The translations under genes and the position numbers were made by a program. Shown piece after piece: positions 9,837 to 18,016 of a DNA stretch of 64,000 nt. The stretch is taken from NCBI RefSeq assembly GCF_900166665.1, contig NZ_LT800494.1, positions 4,504,383-4,568,382 on the forward strand, written 5' to 3'. The stretch's first letter is position 1. Every line of letters starts with the position of its first letter. The notes below the pieces were generated by a model. The model did not search any database. It was not told where the DNA came from and saw nothing but the letters and a program-made list of their open reading frames with translations. This DNA comes from Cytobacillus gottheilii (GTDB lineage: Bacteria; Bacillota; Bacilli; Bacillales; Cytobacillaceae).

Positions 9837-9874
9837 GAAATGTGCTGGAATGATAAACCCCCAGCACATTTCTA
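9837..9874. other. Intercistronic hairpin between xylA and xylB
   Basis: Perfect inverted repeat: AGAAATGTGCTGG and its complement CCAGCACATTTCT separated by about 11 bases. On the minus strand it follows the xylA stop and has a short T-rich tail. It could be a partial terminator or a 3' end stabiliser that keeps XylA above XylB. Confidence 0.7.
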
Positions 9875-9892
9875 TTCGCTTATTAAAATAAA

Positions 9893-11224
9893 TTAAGCAT
9901 TTACACCAGCAAGAGTTTCTAGTAAATACTGATTAATTACAGCCTTTAAGCGCTCTGTTCTTCCTGATTGATTTTTAATTTCGTTTAATTGAAGTGCATA
10001 AGCCTCTAGTTCGCGGAAGTTTGTTCTGCCTTCCACAATATCTAAACCGATTCCGCTTGTATAACTGCTGTACCGCTCATCAATGAATTGATCAAGCACT
10101 TTATCTTCAATCAATTTATTTGCCACTTTTAGACCGACTGCAAAAGCATCCATTCCTGCAATATGTGCATGGAAAAGATCTTCCGGCTCGAACGAACCTC
10201 TTCTTACTTTAGCATCAAAGTTTAATCCGCCGCTGCCTAAACCGCCATTTTTCAAAATTTCATACATCGCTAAAGTATTTGTATATAAGTCTGTCGGAAA
10301 TTCATCTGTATCCCACCCTAAAAGGGTATCTCCCTGATTGGCATCAACAGAACCCAGCATCCCATTAATACGGGCAGTTCTTAATTCATGCTCAAATGTA
10401 TGCCCAGCAAGTGTAGCGTGGTTTGCTTCTATATTAAACTTAAATTTGTCTGTTAAATCATATTTCTGCAAGAATGCCAAGCCAGTTGCCACATCAAAAT
10501 CATACTGATGCTTCGTTGGCTCTTTTGGTTTTGGCTCAATTAAGAACGGAACATCTAGACCAATCTCCTGCGCATAGTCTACTGCCATATGGAAGAAGCG
10601 TGCCAAATTGTCCTGTTCAAGTTTCATATCGGTGTTCAGAAGTGTTTCATATCCTTCACGCCCACCCCAGAATACATAGTTTTCAGCACCAAGCTCTTTT
10701 GCAACCTCAAGACCTTTTTTCACTTTTGCAGCTGAATATGCAAAAACATCTGCATTTGGAGAAGTAGCAGCTCCATGAGTATATCTTGGATTTGTAAACA
10801 TATTCGCTGTATTCCATAGTAATTTGGTTCTGCTTGTTTTCATGTAATCTTGAATCATCCCAACAATACGATCGAGATTTTCATTTGTTTCTTTTAAAGT
10901 GCTGCCCTCTGGAGCAATATCCACATCATGGAAAGCAAAAAATGGAACGTTCAACTTCTCAAATAATTCAAAGGCAGCCTCCACACGTGCTTTTGCTAAA
11001 TCTAATCCATGAAATCGGTCCCAAGTACGTACCGCCGTACCAGCCCCAAATGGATCTGATCCATCAGCAGTAAATGTATGCCAATATGCCACTGAATAAC
11101 GCAGGATTTCCTCCATTGTTTTCCCATTAATCTTTTCTTCTGGATTATAATACTTGAACGCAAAAGGGTTTTTAGAAGCAGAACCTTCATATCTAATTTT
11201 GTTAACGTTTTCAAAATAAACCAT
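9893..11224 (-). CDS. xylA: Xylose isomerase
   Basis: Converts D-xylose to D-xylulose in the cytosol. The 443-residue product is typical of class II bacterial xylose isomerases: [12 protein letters not shown] near the N-terminal third with the catalytic His, [30 protein letters not shown] with metal ligands, and [16 protein letters not shown] precedes the ATG. A 25-bp xylO overlaps its likely promoter and a cre site lies in its first codons, so it should be xylose-induced and glucose-repressed. First gene of the xylA-xylB-galM-yesL operon. Confidence 0.97.
   Translation of the reverse strand: MVYFENVNKIRYEGSASKNPFAFKYYNPEEKINGKTMEEILRYSVAYWHTFTADGSDPFGAGTAVRTWDRFHGLDLAKARVEAAFELFEKLNVPFFAFHDVDIAPEGSTLKETNENLDRIVGMIQDYMKTSRTKLLWNTANMFTNPRYTHGAATSPNADVFAYSAAKVKKGLEVAKELGAENYVFWGGREGYETLLNTDMKLEQDNLARFFHMAVDYAQEIGLDVPFLIEPKPKEPTKHQYDFDVATGLAFLQKYDLTDKFKFNIEANHATLAGHTFEHELRTARINGMLGSVDANQGDTLLGWDTDEFPTDLYTNTLAMYEILKNGGLGSGGLNFDAKVRRGSFEPEDLFHAHIAGMDAFAVGLKVANKLIEDKVLDQFIDERYSSYTSGIGLDIVEGRTNFRELEAYALQLNEIKNQSGRTERLKAVINQYLLETLAGVNA
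11200..11213. promoter_or_regulatory. cre (CcpA) site inside xylA
   Basis: TGTTAACGTTTTCA fits the cre consensus TGWNANCGNTNWCA at every position. It lies in the first four to eight codons of xylA, where CcpA could block transcription; the B. subtilis xylA cre is likewise intragenic. Confidence 0.75.
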
Positions 11225-11301
11225 GGGAATATTCCTCCTATTGTTTTATTAAACAAGTAATCTAATAATGACAAATGAAATATATGCCATTTGTTAAATA
11301 T

Positions 11302-11330
11302 ATTATAGCATCGCCATCTTAGTTTGTATA
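11302..11330 (-). promoter_or_regulatory. Probable xylA promoter
   Basis: On the minus strand a perfect -10 TATAAT (11302-11307) lies 17 bp from a weak -35 TATACA (11325-11330). The -35 lies inside the xylO dyad, so repressor binding would block polymerase. A second dyad, ACAAATG with CATTTGT, lies downstream at about 11270-11294. Confidence 0.6.
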
Positions 11331-11343
11331 CATAATAAACTAA
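11319..11343. promoter_or_regulatory. XylR operator (xylO) for xylA
   Basis: A 25-bp dyad with arms TTAGTTTGT and ATAAACTAA matches the Bacillus xylO form in length and arms. It lies about 95 bp upstream of the xylA start and overlaps its likely -35 element. Confidence 0.85.
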
Positions 11344-11517
11344 GTTTCTATCTTTACCATTCACCGAAACTCGCAAACTTCTTTACAGTATTATTAGAGT
11401 TACATTTTTCTTACTATTAGTAGGAATGTCGTAACTACATAGAGCAACAACAAGAAGATTAACCAGCATTTTCATTTATAACACCCAAGTAATATTGAGA
11501 TACTCACATATCCAAAG

Positions 11518-11542
11518 TTGGTATATCTGATAAACAAACATT
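11518..11542. promoter_or_regulatory. Degenerate xylO upstream of xylR
   Basis: This 25-base stretch matches the site at 307-331 at 19 of 25 positions, including an unbroken run ATAAACAAAC. The left arm is poorer. It precedes a possible -10 TATGAT (11543-11548) of xylR, suggesting weaker autorepression. Confidence 0.55.
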
Positions 11543-11585
11543 TATGATAAAATACTATTACTAGCTAATAAGGAGTTTTTTACAA

Positions 11586-12746
11586 GTGGAAACCATGACA
11601 TGGAATCAGCAGGTCGTTAAGAAAAACAATAAAGCACTCGTATTAAAAATCATTATTGAAAAAGAACAGATTTCAAGAGCAGACATTGCTCAAGTTTCAG
11701 GATTAAACAAGACAACCGTGTCTTTATTAGTAAATGAACTATTAGAAGAAGAACTGATCTTCGAATCCGGACCAGGAATCTCCAGCGGCGGACGCCGTCC
11801 TGTTATTCTCCATTTTAATAAAGAAGCCGGCTATACCATTGGTGTGGATATCGGGGTCAACTATGTATTATGCGTTCTTACCGATTTGCAGGGAAAAATA
11901 ATAATTGAAAAAAATCAAAGTGTTCAGCGTACTCCCTATTCAGGAATCATTAGCATTGTTCAAACGATGATTCAAGCTCTATTGGAAGAAATGCCTGCCA
12001 GCAAGTACGGTGTTGTCGGTATTGGAGCTGGCGTGCCTGGTATTGTCAACGGTGAAGGGACGATTCTTCTCGCTCCGAATTTAGGCTGGACCAATATTCA
12101 GTTAAAGGACGATCTTGAAAAAATGTTCCAAATACCTGTCATCATTGAAAACGAAGCAAAGGCAGGAGCTGTAGGTGAGCAGCAATTTGGTGCTGGCCAA
12201 GACTTTCAGAACATCATTTATATAAGTGCTGGTATCGGCATTGGTGTGGGCATTATTTTTAATAAGCAGTTATATCAAGGAAAAAACGGATTTTCAGGTG
12301 AAATGGGACATATGGTTATACAAATGAACGGCAAACGCTGTAATTGCGGCAGCCGAGGGTGCTGGGAAGCATACGCTTCTGAACAGGCCTTACTGGAAAT
12401 GGCCGGGCAAAACGCGGAGAGCTTAGAACAATTGATACAACTAGCAGATAAAGGGGACCAGACAGCACGAGATCTTTTTAAGGAAGCAGGAAATTACTTA
12501 GGATATGGCATCAATAATATCATTAATACCTTTAACCCTGACCAAATTATCCTCGGTAACCGCATGGCAATCGCAAAGGACTGGATTGAAGAATCCATAC
12601 AAACAACGATTGAACAGCACACCCTTCCATATCATAAAAGAGAGATGCAATTTACTTTCTCTACATTGAGTAAATACTCCACTGTCTTAGGTGTATCAGC
12701 ATTTGTTGTAGAAAATTTCCTTAAAGGAGAAGCTAAAACCTCATGA
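11586..12746 (+). CDS. xylR: Xylose repressor, ROK family
   Basis: Transcriptional repressor of xylose genes, released by xylose. The N-terminal winged helix-turn-helix (about residues 15-75) includes SRADIAQVSGLNKTTVS and ends in SSGGRRPV; the rest is the ROK sugar-kinase-like domain with a zinc-binding motif of the CNCGSRGCWEAYAS type. The sequence follows the B. subtilis XylR pattern closely. GTG at 11586 is used, giving 386 residues, with AAGGAG ten bases upstream; an ATG three codons later is possible. It is divergent from xylA, and four xylO-like dyads define its probable regulon. Confidence 0.93.
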   Translation: METMTWNQQVVKKNNKALVLKIIIEKEQISRADIAQVSGLNKTTVSLLVNELLEEELIFESGPGISSGGRRPVILHFNKEAGYTIGVDIGVNYVLCVLTDLQGKIIIEKNQSVQRTPYSGIISIVQTMIQALLEEMPASKYGVVGIGAGVPGIVNGEGTILLAPNLGWTNIQLKDDLEKMFQIPVIIENEAKAGAVGEQQFGAGQDFQNIIYISAGIGIGVGIIFNKQLYQGKNGFSGEMGHMVIQMNGKRCNCGSRGCWEAYASEQALLEMAGQNAESLEQLIQLADKGDQTARDLFKEAGNYLGYGINNIINTFNPDQIILGNRMAIAKDWIEESIQTTIEQHTLPYHKREMQFTFSTLSKYSTVLGVSAFVVENFLKGEAKTS

Positions 12747-12765
12747 TTTTTCATATGGGGTTTTT
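12735..12765 (+). terminator. xylR terminator
   Basis: AAAACCTCATG pairs imperfectly with CATATGGGGTTTTT. The hairpin overlaps the xylR stop codon and ends in a T run. Confidence 0.7.
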
Positions 12766-12790
12766 GCCTCTCTTTTCTTTTATTAATTAA

Positions 12791-12820
12791 AAAAGCTGAC
12801 TCCATTTAAGGACGTCAGCC
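12791..12820 (-). terminator. Terminator of the GH43 gene
   Basis: On the minus strand GCTGACGTCC pairs with GGAGTCAGC, followed by TTTTTTAATT. It lies just downstream of the glycosidase stop. Confidence 0.8.
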
Positions 12821-12831
12821 ATATACGAAGC

Positions 12832-13818
12832 TTATTTATCGCCATAAGGATTAATCGTTTGAATCATTCCGTTCTGATCATAGCTCAGCTCTGTATATTT
12901 CACTGAGCGCTTATGGTCCACACCACCCGATAATGAGCAATCATGATAGAACAAATACCATTTTTCTTTATATTGAACAATTGAATGATGAGTAGTCCAG
13001 CCTGATACAGGAGTTAAAATCGTACCTTTGTATTCAAATGGACCGTATGGACTTTCACTGGTTGCATAAACAATTTTATGGGTTGTTCCTGTTGAATAGG
13101 ATAGATAATAGAGACCATTGTATTTATGAAGCCACGGACCTTCAAAATATCTGCGATCCTCATCTCCTGCCAGAATCGGGTTTCCGTTTTCATCTACAAT
13201 AGATATTTCCTTCGGTTCACCTTTAAAATTCAGCATATCATCGCTTAATTCAGCAACAATTGGGCCTAGGGCAGGTTCTGAAGGGTCTGGACCTTCTCCA
13301 TCTTGTCTGAAATTTCCAGTCTGCCATTTTTCCATCTGTCCTCCCCAAAGACCCCCAAAATACATATAAGCGCTTTCATCTTCATCCACAAACACCGCCG
13401 GGTCAATACTAAAGCTTCCTGGAATATAATTTTCTTCTGGTTTAAATGGGCCTTCTGGTCTCCTGCTTGTTGCAACACCAATCCGAAAAATACCATCATG
13501 ATCTCTCGCTGGGAAAAATAAGTAATAGGTGTCATTTTTATAAGCAGCATCTGGTGCCCAAAGCTGTTTACTCGCCCAAGGAATATCTCTTAAATGAAGC
13601 GCCTCACCGTGGTCTGTACACTCTCCGCCAATTTCATCTAATGATAATACATGGTAGTCTTCCATCTTATATTGATCACCATTGTCATTAGATGGTTCGT
13701 CATGCTCAAGATCATGTGAAGGATAAATATAAAGTTTTCCTTCAAATACATGTGCAGAAGGATCTGCAGTAAAGATATGCCTTACTATAGGCTCGTTAAA
13801 TTTAGGATTGTTCGCCAT
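12832..13818 (-). CDS. Intracellular GH43 glycosidase (beta-xylosidase/arabinofuranosidase type)
   Basis: Five-bladed beta-propeller glycoside hydrolase of family 43, 328 residues, without a signal peptide. Three acidic residues expected for the family can be placed: Asp in TADPSAH near residue 19 (base), Asp in FSIDPAVF (pKa modulator) and Glu in RRYFEGPWLHK (acid). The context suggests cleavage of imported xylo-oligosaccharides, possibly arabinose side chains; the exact specificity cannot be read. AAGGAGGAAA precedes the ATG. It has its own promoter region with a xylO dyad and its own terminator. Confidence 0.88.
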   Translation of the reverse strand: MANNPKFNEPIVRHIFTADPSAHVFEGKLYIYPSHDLEHDEPSNDNGDQYKMEDYHVLSLDEIGGECTDHGEALHLRDIPWASKQLWAPDAAYKNDTYYLFFPARDHDGIFRIGVATSRRPEGPFKPEENYIPGSFSIDPAVFVDEDESAYMYFGGLWGGQMEKWQTGNFRQDGEGPDPSEPALGPIVAELSDDMLNFKGEPKEISIVDENGNPILAGDEDRRYFEGPWLHKYNGLYYLSYSTGTTHKIVYATSESPYGPFEYKGTILTPVSGWTTHHSIVQYKEKWYLFYHDCSLSGGVDHKRSVKYTELSYDQNGMIQTINPYGDK

Positions 13819-13874
13819 TGTGTTTCCTCCTTAAATTTATTGATCATTACAATTTCATTATATAGCTAGATTAA

Positions 13875-13899
13875 TAACTTTGTATACCCAACAAACTAA
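13875..13899. promoter_or_regulatory. XylR operator (xylO) for the GH43 gene
   Basis: A 25-bp dyad reads TTAGTTTGTTGGG at one end and TACAAAGTTA at the other on the minus strand, matching the xylO arms. It lies about 57-81 bp upstream of the glycosidase start. Confidence 0.8.
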
Positions 13900-13986
13900 T
13901 TATTATTTAAAATGATCTTCATTTTGCAGAACATTTCGCTGCTTGTTAAGATCAGGCACCATCCAACCTTTTTATGAAACTAAAAA

Positions 13987-14010
13987 GAGACAGGGGTTTC
14001 CCCGTGTCTC
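13987..14010 (-). terminator. Terminator of the candidate selenoprotein gene
   Basis: GAGACAGGGG pairs with CCCCGTGTCTC around a short loop, with a T run on the minus strand. It overlaps the final stop codon (TGA at 14009-14011). Confidence 0.8.
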
Positions 14011-14509
14011 AATTTACATTCTCTTTAATATCTTCTACCGTATCCTCAATCTGCTCTCCCCAATGGTCATTTTTCTCTGTGAAAGTGACATTACCCTCTG
14101 AGTCAATGATTCCATAGCCTCTGTATGCTGCATCTCCGTTCTTCATATCCATAGCGTCAATTAACTCTAATTCAGGATCGGAAATGAAAGGGAGACTTTG
14201 ACCGAACTCATCATTTAAAGCCTTATACAATTGAAGCTGTTCCTCTGGAGAATCCTTGCTGATTACGTACATATCAACATCTAAATCTGTTAACAAATCC
14301 ATATTTTCGTGCAACTGAACTAGTTGCTGTGCGCAAAGTCCTCAGGTGTATGTTGTAATAAAGAAAAATACAGCCGGCTTGTCTGATGGAAATGTAACTT
14401 CTTCTTGATTCTGATTCAGAAGTGTCATGGGCTCACTCAGTGACTTTTGTCCACAAGCTGACACTATGAGCATGGCCAAAATGATGGAAAGAAATAATCT
14501 TGTTTTCAT
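14009..14509 (-). CDS. Thioredoxin-fold (AhpC/TSA-like) lipoprotein, candidate selenoprotein
   Basis: The reading frame runs from ATG at 14509 (after AAGGAGATAAAA) through an in-frame TGA at 14342-14344 to a TGA at 14009, 166 residues if the first TGA is read as selenocysteine. A lipoprotein signal ends in VSAC. The domain then reads PAVFFFITTYT-U56-GLC59-AQQLVQLHENM, so UGA falls at the first Cys of a CxxC redox motif. Both sides of the UGA belong to one thioredoxin/peroxiredoxin-like domain, and the downstream part stays open for 110 codons. A hairpin fitting the bacterial SECIS pattern follows. A Cys-to-stop point mutation is the alternative. No selABCD genes lie in the window. Confidence 0.72.
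14311..14327 (-). other. SECIS-like hairpin after in-frame UGA
   Basis: On the minus strand GCAACT (14327-14322), loop AGTTC and AGTTGC (14316-14311) form a perfect six-pair stem. The loop G lies 22 nt after the UGA, and G is the second loop base. This fits the bacterial SECIS rule (apical loop about 16-37 nt downstream, G within the first two loop bases). A six-pair stem can arise by chance. Confidence 0.6.
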
Positions 14510-14768
14510 TTTTATCTCCTTTTGATTTTTCATAATTATTCATTTCTCTGTAGATAACCTGCTGCTTCTATTTCATTCTCTTGATGACTTACAATAAGAT
14601 CTAATAATAAAAAGGATACATGATTTCCCGCTTAGGTACAATGCAGAAAAAGAGAATAAACTAATTTGGAGTAGTGAAGACTCTTACACTTTTTTGCCAT
14701 TTAAAATCATATTTGCCTCTTTTAAAGGCAATATTATTTGTATAAGTATAATTACAGAGGGTGTTCAA

Positions 14769-15242
14769 ATGAAAAAGGCAAGTTATTTAAATATAGGAAT
14801 GGTGCTGCTATCCTGGTTATCCCTTCCTTTACTTGGTAAAAAATCAGTGAAACGGTTTATCCTTTCCTCTCTTCTCATGAGTCTGTATATCATCTTTGAA
14901 TTTAGATTTGCAGAAAAGAGAAAGTGGTGGTGGTTTCCCATTTCCCTGAAATCAAATTTCCTGGGAGGCTTACCCATTATACTTGGTCCGTTCCTAATTG
15001 GTTCTATGTGGATACTAAAATTCACTTATGGGAAGTTTAATTTGTACCTATTAGTAAACCTCATAGTGGATTCTCTCTTTACATACTTTGGCATGGAATG
15101 GTTTAAAAAGATCGGTTACGCATCCTTAGTGAGGTTAACTAAGTTTCAATTATCACTCGTTTTTTTAATAAAGTCTTTTGTGTTATATGGTTTCCAGGTT
15201 ATATTCGAAAAGGTTACACAAGGTATTTCAAAAGAAACCTAA
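14769..15242 (+). CDS. Uncharacterised small membrane protein
   Basis: I do not recognise a named family with certainty. The product has 157 residues from the ATG at 14769, which follows AGAGGGTG. It shows about four to five hydrophobic segments separated by basic loops (KKSVKR, EKRKWWW). It lies alone between the redox lipoprotein gene and the phosphonate-type transporter and ends at its own terminator. Function cannot be assigned. Confidence 0.7.
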   Translation: MKKASYLNIGMVLLSWLSLPLLGKKSVKRFILSSLLMSLYIIFEFRFAEKRKWWWFPISLKSNFLGGLPIILGPFLIGSMWILKFTYGKFNLYLLVNLIVDSLFTYFGMEWFKKIGYASLVRLTKFQLSLVFLIKSFVLYGFQVIFEKVTQGISKET

Positions 15243-15266
15243 GGATGAGATTTTCTTTATTAAGAT

Positions 15267-15299
15267 AAAAAGCCCCTCTCTTTTTGAGAATGGCTTTTT
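15267..15299 (+). terminator. Terminator of the membrane-protein gene
   Basis: AAAAAGCC and GGCTTTTT flank an inner stem; T-rich on both strands, so it may work in both directions. Confidence 0.7.
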
Positions 15300-15391
15300 A
15301 TATCTCCCGTAAGTTTCGTACAGAAAGTTATTACATATTCAAGGCTTGACCCTTCTATACTATGAAACAATGGTTCATGTTTTGACTAGAT

Positions 15392-15428
15392 AAAAAGCTG
15401 ACTTGATAAGCTTACCATTAAATCAGCC
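15392..15428 (-). terminator. Terminator of the phn-type operon
   Basis: On the minus strand GCTGATTT pairs with AAGTCAGC, followed by TTTTTATC. It lies 20 bp beyond the last permease gene. Confidence 0.7.
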
Positions 15429-15447
15429 ATTCGATGACAGCATCTTC

Positions 15448-16245
15448 TTACACAAGTCTTTTCCGTATTTGAGTAGAGATGAGGTCAATGATTGTTACAA
15501 CTACAATAATCATTAACAATATAAGCCCCATTTCCTCCCAGTTACGATTCATTTTCGCAAATACAATTAGTGTTCCAATTCCCCCTGCCCCGACAATTCC
15601 CAGGATGGTTGAAGCACGAACATCAATTTCAAATCGATAAATGGCATAGGAAAGAAATTCTGGTGTAATCTGCGGAAGAATTCCATGAACTAGAATTTGC
15701 AGCTTATTCGCTCCGTTCGCTTCCATGGCTTCCACCACATTTGTATCGATTGATTCCAGAACTTCTGAATACAATTTCCCTAGCATGCCTGTAGAACCAA
15801 TTGCGATGGCAAGGACTCCCGCAAAAGGCTTTGGTCCGACAACAACTATAAATAAAATGGCTAGAATGATATCCGGAAAAGCACGAATTGCACTTAAGAT
15901 CCATTTTCCAATTGTCGTTAATACTCTGTTATTCGTCATGTTTTGTGCAGCTAAGAACCCTAGAGGAATGGCGATAATGGCTGCCATCAAAGAGCCGGCA
16001 AAAGCAATATAAATCGTTTCTACCATGGCTGCCCAAACATCTGATAGTGCTGACCAGTCGGGATCTAAAAGCTTAGGAATAATGCGGGCATAGTTGTTAG
16101 CCATTCGATCTAGTGCTTTGGCAAAGTCAATATCGATGCCCATAAATGTCCAAATATAGATCCCTGCTAAAATAATGGCAATAATGATATCTCGAACTGT
16201 CTTAAAGGCTGACCGCTTCGGTTTAGGAGGTAAATTATGCATCAT
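15448..16245 (-). CDS. phnE: Phosphonate-type ABC transporter permease
   Basis: Integral membrane permease of the PhnE family, 265 residues with about six hydrophobic segments. The cytoplasmic loop shows EAMEANGANKLQILVHGILPQ. Its ATG overlaps the stop of the upstream permease by one base (TAATG) after GGAGGCGATT, indicating coupled translation. Two PhnE paralogs in a row are common in PhnCDEE-type transporters for phosphonates or phosphite. No phosphonate catabolic genes follow, so the substrate is uncertain. Confidence 0.9.
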   Translation of the reverse strand: MMHNLPPKPKRSAFKTVRDIIIAIILAGIYIWTFMGIDIDFAKALDRMANNYARIIPKLLDPDWSALSDVWAAMVETIYIAFAGSLMAAIIAIPLGFLAAQNMTNNRVLTTIGKWILSAIRAFPDIILAILFIVVVGPKPFAGVLAIAIGSTGMLGKLYSEVLESIDTNVVEAMEANGANKLQILVHGILPQITPEFLSYAIYRFEIDVRASTILGIVGAGGIGTLIVFAKMNRNWEEMGLILLMIIVVVTIIDLISTQIRKRLV

Positions 16246-17057
16246 TAGACAATCGCCTCCCTTACTTTTGTGCTAATAAATTCAATGATAACAACCAATG
16301 CAAAAATGATGATAATAATGCCCATTGCATTCGGATACTCATAGAATTTGATCTGCTGATCCAGAATTTGTCCAATTCCACCGGCACCTACTAATCCTAA
16401 TACGACGGACGCACGGATATTAATTTCAAAAACATATAGAACAAATGAAGTGAACTGAGGCAATACTTGCGGCACAACTGAATAATATATAGTTTGAATC
16501 GTGTTCGCTCCAGATGCCTGCATCGCCTCAAGCGGATTCATATCAATGGATTCTATCGTTTCACTTATTAATTTGGCCAATATACCAAGAGAAAAAATAA
16601 CAAGTGCGATGATACCTGGTAATGCTCCAATTCCAAACAATGCAACGAAAATAACAGCTAGTACAAGGTCCGGAATCGTTCTTAAAATATTTAATAAAAA
16701 GCGGACAATATTATAAAGGACCTTATTGGTTGTAACATTATTAGCTGCCAGTAGGCTTAATGGAACACAGAGGATCCCTGCAACTGTTGTTGCTATAATA
16801 GCCATTTGAATTGTTTCAGCTAAAGCTGGCCAAATGGCTTGAAATAAACCTAAATTTGGCGGGAAAAACTTCTGAAATAGCTCTCCCATGTTTCCAAAGC
16901 CTTCTATAAATTCAGTGAGTGAAGACTCTGTTTTATAAGAACTAAACAAGTAGAATGCAAGAACAGCAAAGAAAATAAGTGTAATCCGAAACTTTGCTTT
17001 TATAGGAATAACAGCAGGTGACTGCGTACTAGTGTTTTTTATTTCTACTTTTGTCAT
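16245..17057 (-). CDS. phnE: Phosphonate-type ABC transporter permease
   Basis: First of the two PhnE-type permeases, 270 residues. The EAA-like loop reads EAMQASGANTIQTIYYSVVPQ, closely parallel to the second permease, so the pair arose by duplication. Its ATG overlaps the stop of the ATPase gene (ATGA), with GGAGG just upstream. It would form a heterodimeric channel with its neighbour. Confidence 0.9.
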   Translation of the reverse strand: MTKVEIKNTSTQSPAVIPIKAKFRITLIFFAVLAFYLFSSYKTESSLTEFIEGFGNMGELFQKFFPPNLGLFQAIWPALAETIQMAIIATTVAGILCVPLSLLAANNVTTNKVLYNIVRFLLNILRTIPDLVLAVIFVALFGIGALPGIIALVIFSLGILAKLISETIESIDMNPLEAMQASGANTIQTIYYSVVPQVLPQFTSFVLYVFEINIRASVVLGLVGAGGIGQILDQQIKFYEYPNAMGIIIIIFALVVIIEFISTKVREAIV

Positions 17058-17827
17058 GCCTCAGTCCCTCCGCGAAGATCACCTTCACGTATTGTTCGGC
17101 CATAGATTTCTTCAAATGTTTTTTCATTTACTTCTGAAGCAGGTCCATCGAATACTACTTCACCTGCGCGCATGCCTATAATTCGATCCGCATACTCCAT
17201 TGCCATATCAATAAAATGGAGATTTACGATCGTTGTTATATTATCTTCTTGATTTATTTTTCTTAAATACGTCATCACCTGATGAGAAGTAGGCGGGTCA
17301 AGTGATGCAACAGGTTCATCGGCTAAGATATATTTGGGCTTTTGAGTGAGCACGCGCGCGATACTTACACGCTGCTGCTGTCCGCCGCTTAGTTCGTCTG
17401 CACGATTGTATATTTTTTCTTCGATATTGACACGCTTAAGACTTTCATAAGCAAGACTGCGGTCTTCTTTACTAAATAAGTTAAAAAGTGAACGCAAAGT
17501 GCCTGTGTGACCCAGCCGACCAGCTAACACATTTTTAAAGACATTGGAGCGTTTTACTAGATTGTAATTTTGGAAGATCATGCCGACTTTTGTGCGGAGA
17601 TTGCGAAGTTTTTTCCCCTTATGGGTTAAGATGTTCTCACTATCAACCAGCAGCTCTCCTTCAGTCGCCGTAACAAGTCGGTTTATGCTGCGTATTAATG
17701 TTGATTTACCGGCACCTGAAAGCCCAACAATAACAACAAATTCTCCCTCGTTGATTGTTAAGTTTACATTTTTCAAACCCTTTGTGCCATTCGGGTATGT
17801 TAAGGAAACATTTTTAAATTCAATCAT
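17054..17827 (-). CDS. phnC: Phosphonate-type ABC transporter ATPase
   Basis: ATP-binding subunit, 257 residues. Visible motifs in order are Walker A (GLSGAGKST), Q-loop FQNYNLV, signature LSGGQQQRVSIAR, Walker B YILADEPVASLDP and the switch His in NLHFIDMA. The sequence is typical of PhnC. It follows phnD after a 190-bp gap that holds a hairpin terminator and overlaps phnE by four bases. Confidence 0.93.
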   Translation of the reverse strand: MIEFKNVSLTYPNGTKGLKNVNLTINEGEFVVIVGLSGAGKSTLIRSINRLVTATEGELLVDSENILTHKGKKLRNLRTKVGMIFQNYNLVKRSNVFKNVLAGRLGHTGTLRSLFNLFSKEDRSLAYESLKRVNIEEKIYNRADELSGGQQQRVSIARVLTQKPKYILADEPVASLDPPTSHQVMTYLRKINQEDNITTIVNLHFIDMAMEYADRIIGMRAGEVVFDGPASEVNEKTFEEIYGRTIREGDLRGGTEA

Positions 17828-17972
17828 TGGTTATAACCCCTTTTATTCTAGGTGTATTCTAACAGCCACAATTCCTGCCCTTTTAGGAATCTTGCTAATT
17901 GGTAAGCTACGATTCTGACCAATTGGCATATAGATGAATGCCATGCAATTCAATTAATCCTTTTAGAAGTGT

Positions 17973-18002
17973 AAAAAGAGAGGAGAAATTGCCTCCCCTC
18001 TC
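17973..18002 (-). terminator. Partial terminator between phnD and phnC
   Basis: GAGAGGAG pairs with a C-rich CTCTC arm just after the phnD stop, with CTTTTTAC following on the minus strand. A second dyad (CCAATTGGT with ACCAATTAG) lies at about 17896-17926. Likely keeps the binding protein in excess. Confidence 0.6.
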
Positions 18003-18016
18003 CAAGTTATTCAATA

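Noticed and set aside
14009..14533. Two separate genes or a frameshifted pseudogene at the redox lipoprotein
   Set aside because: Both parts are in the same frame and joined by a single TGA at a redox Cys position; the second part has no ribosome binding site, so two genes or a frameshift do not fit.
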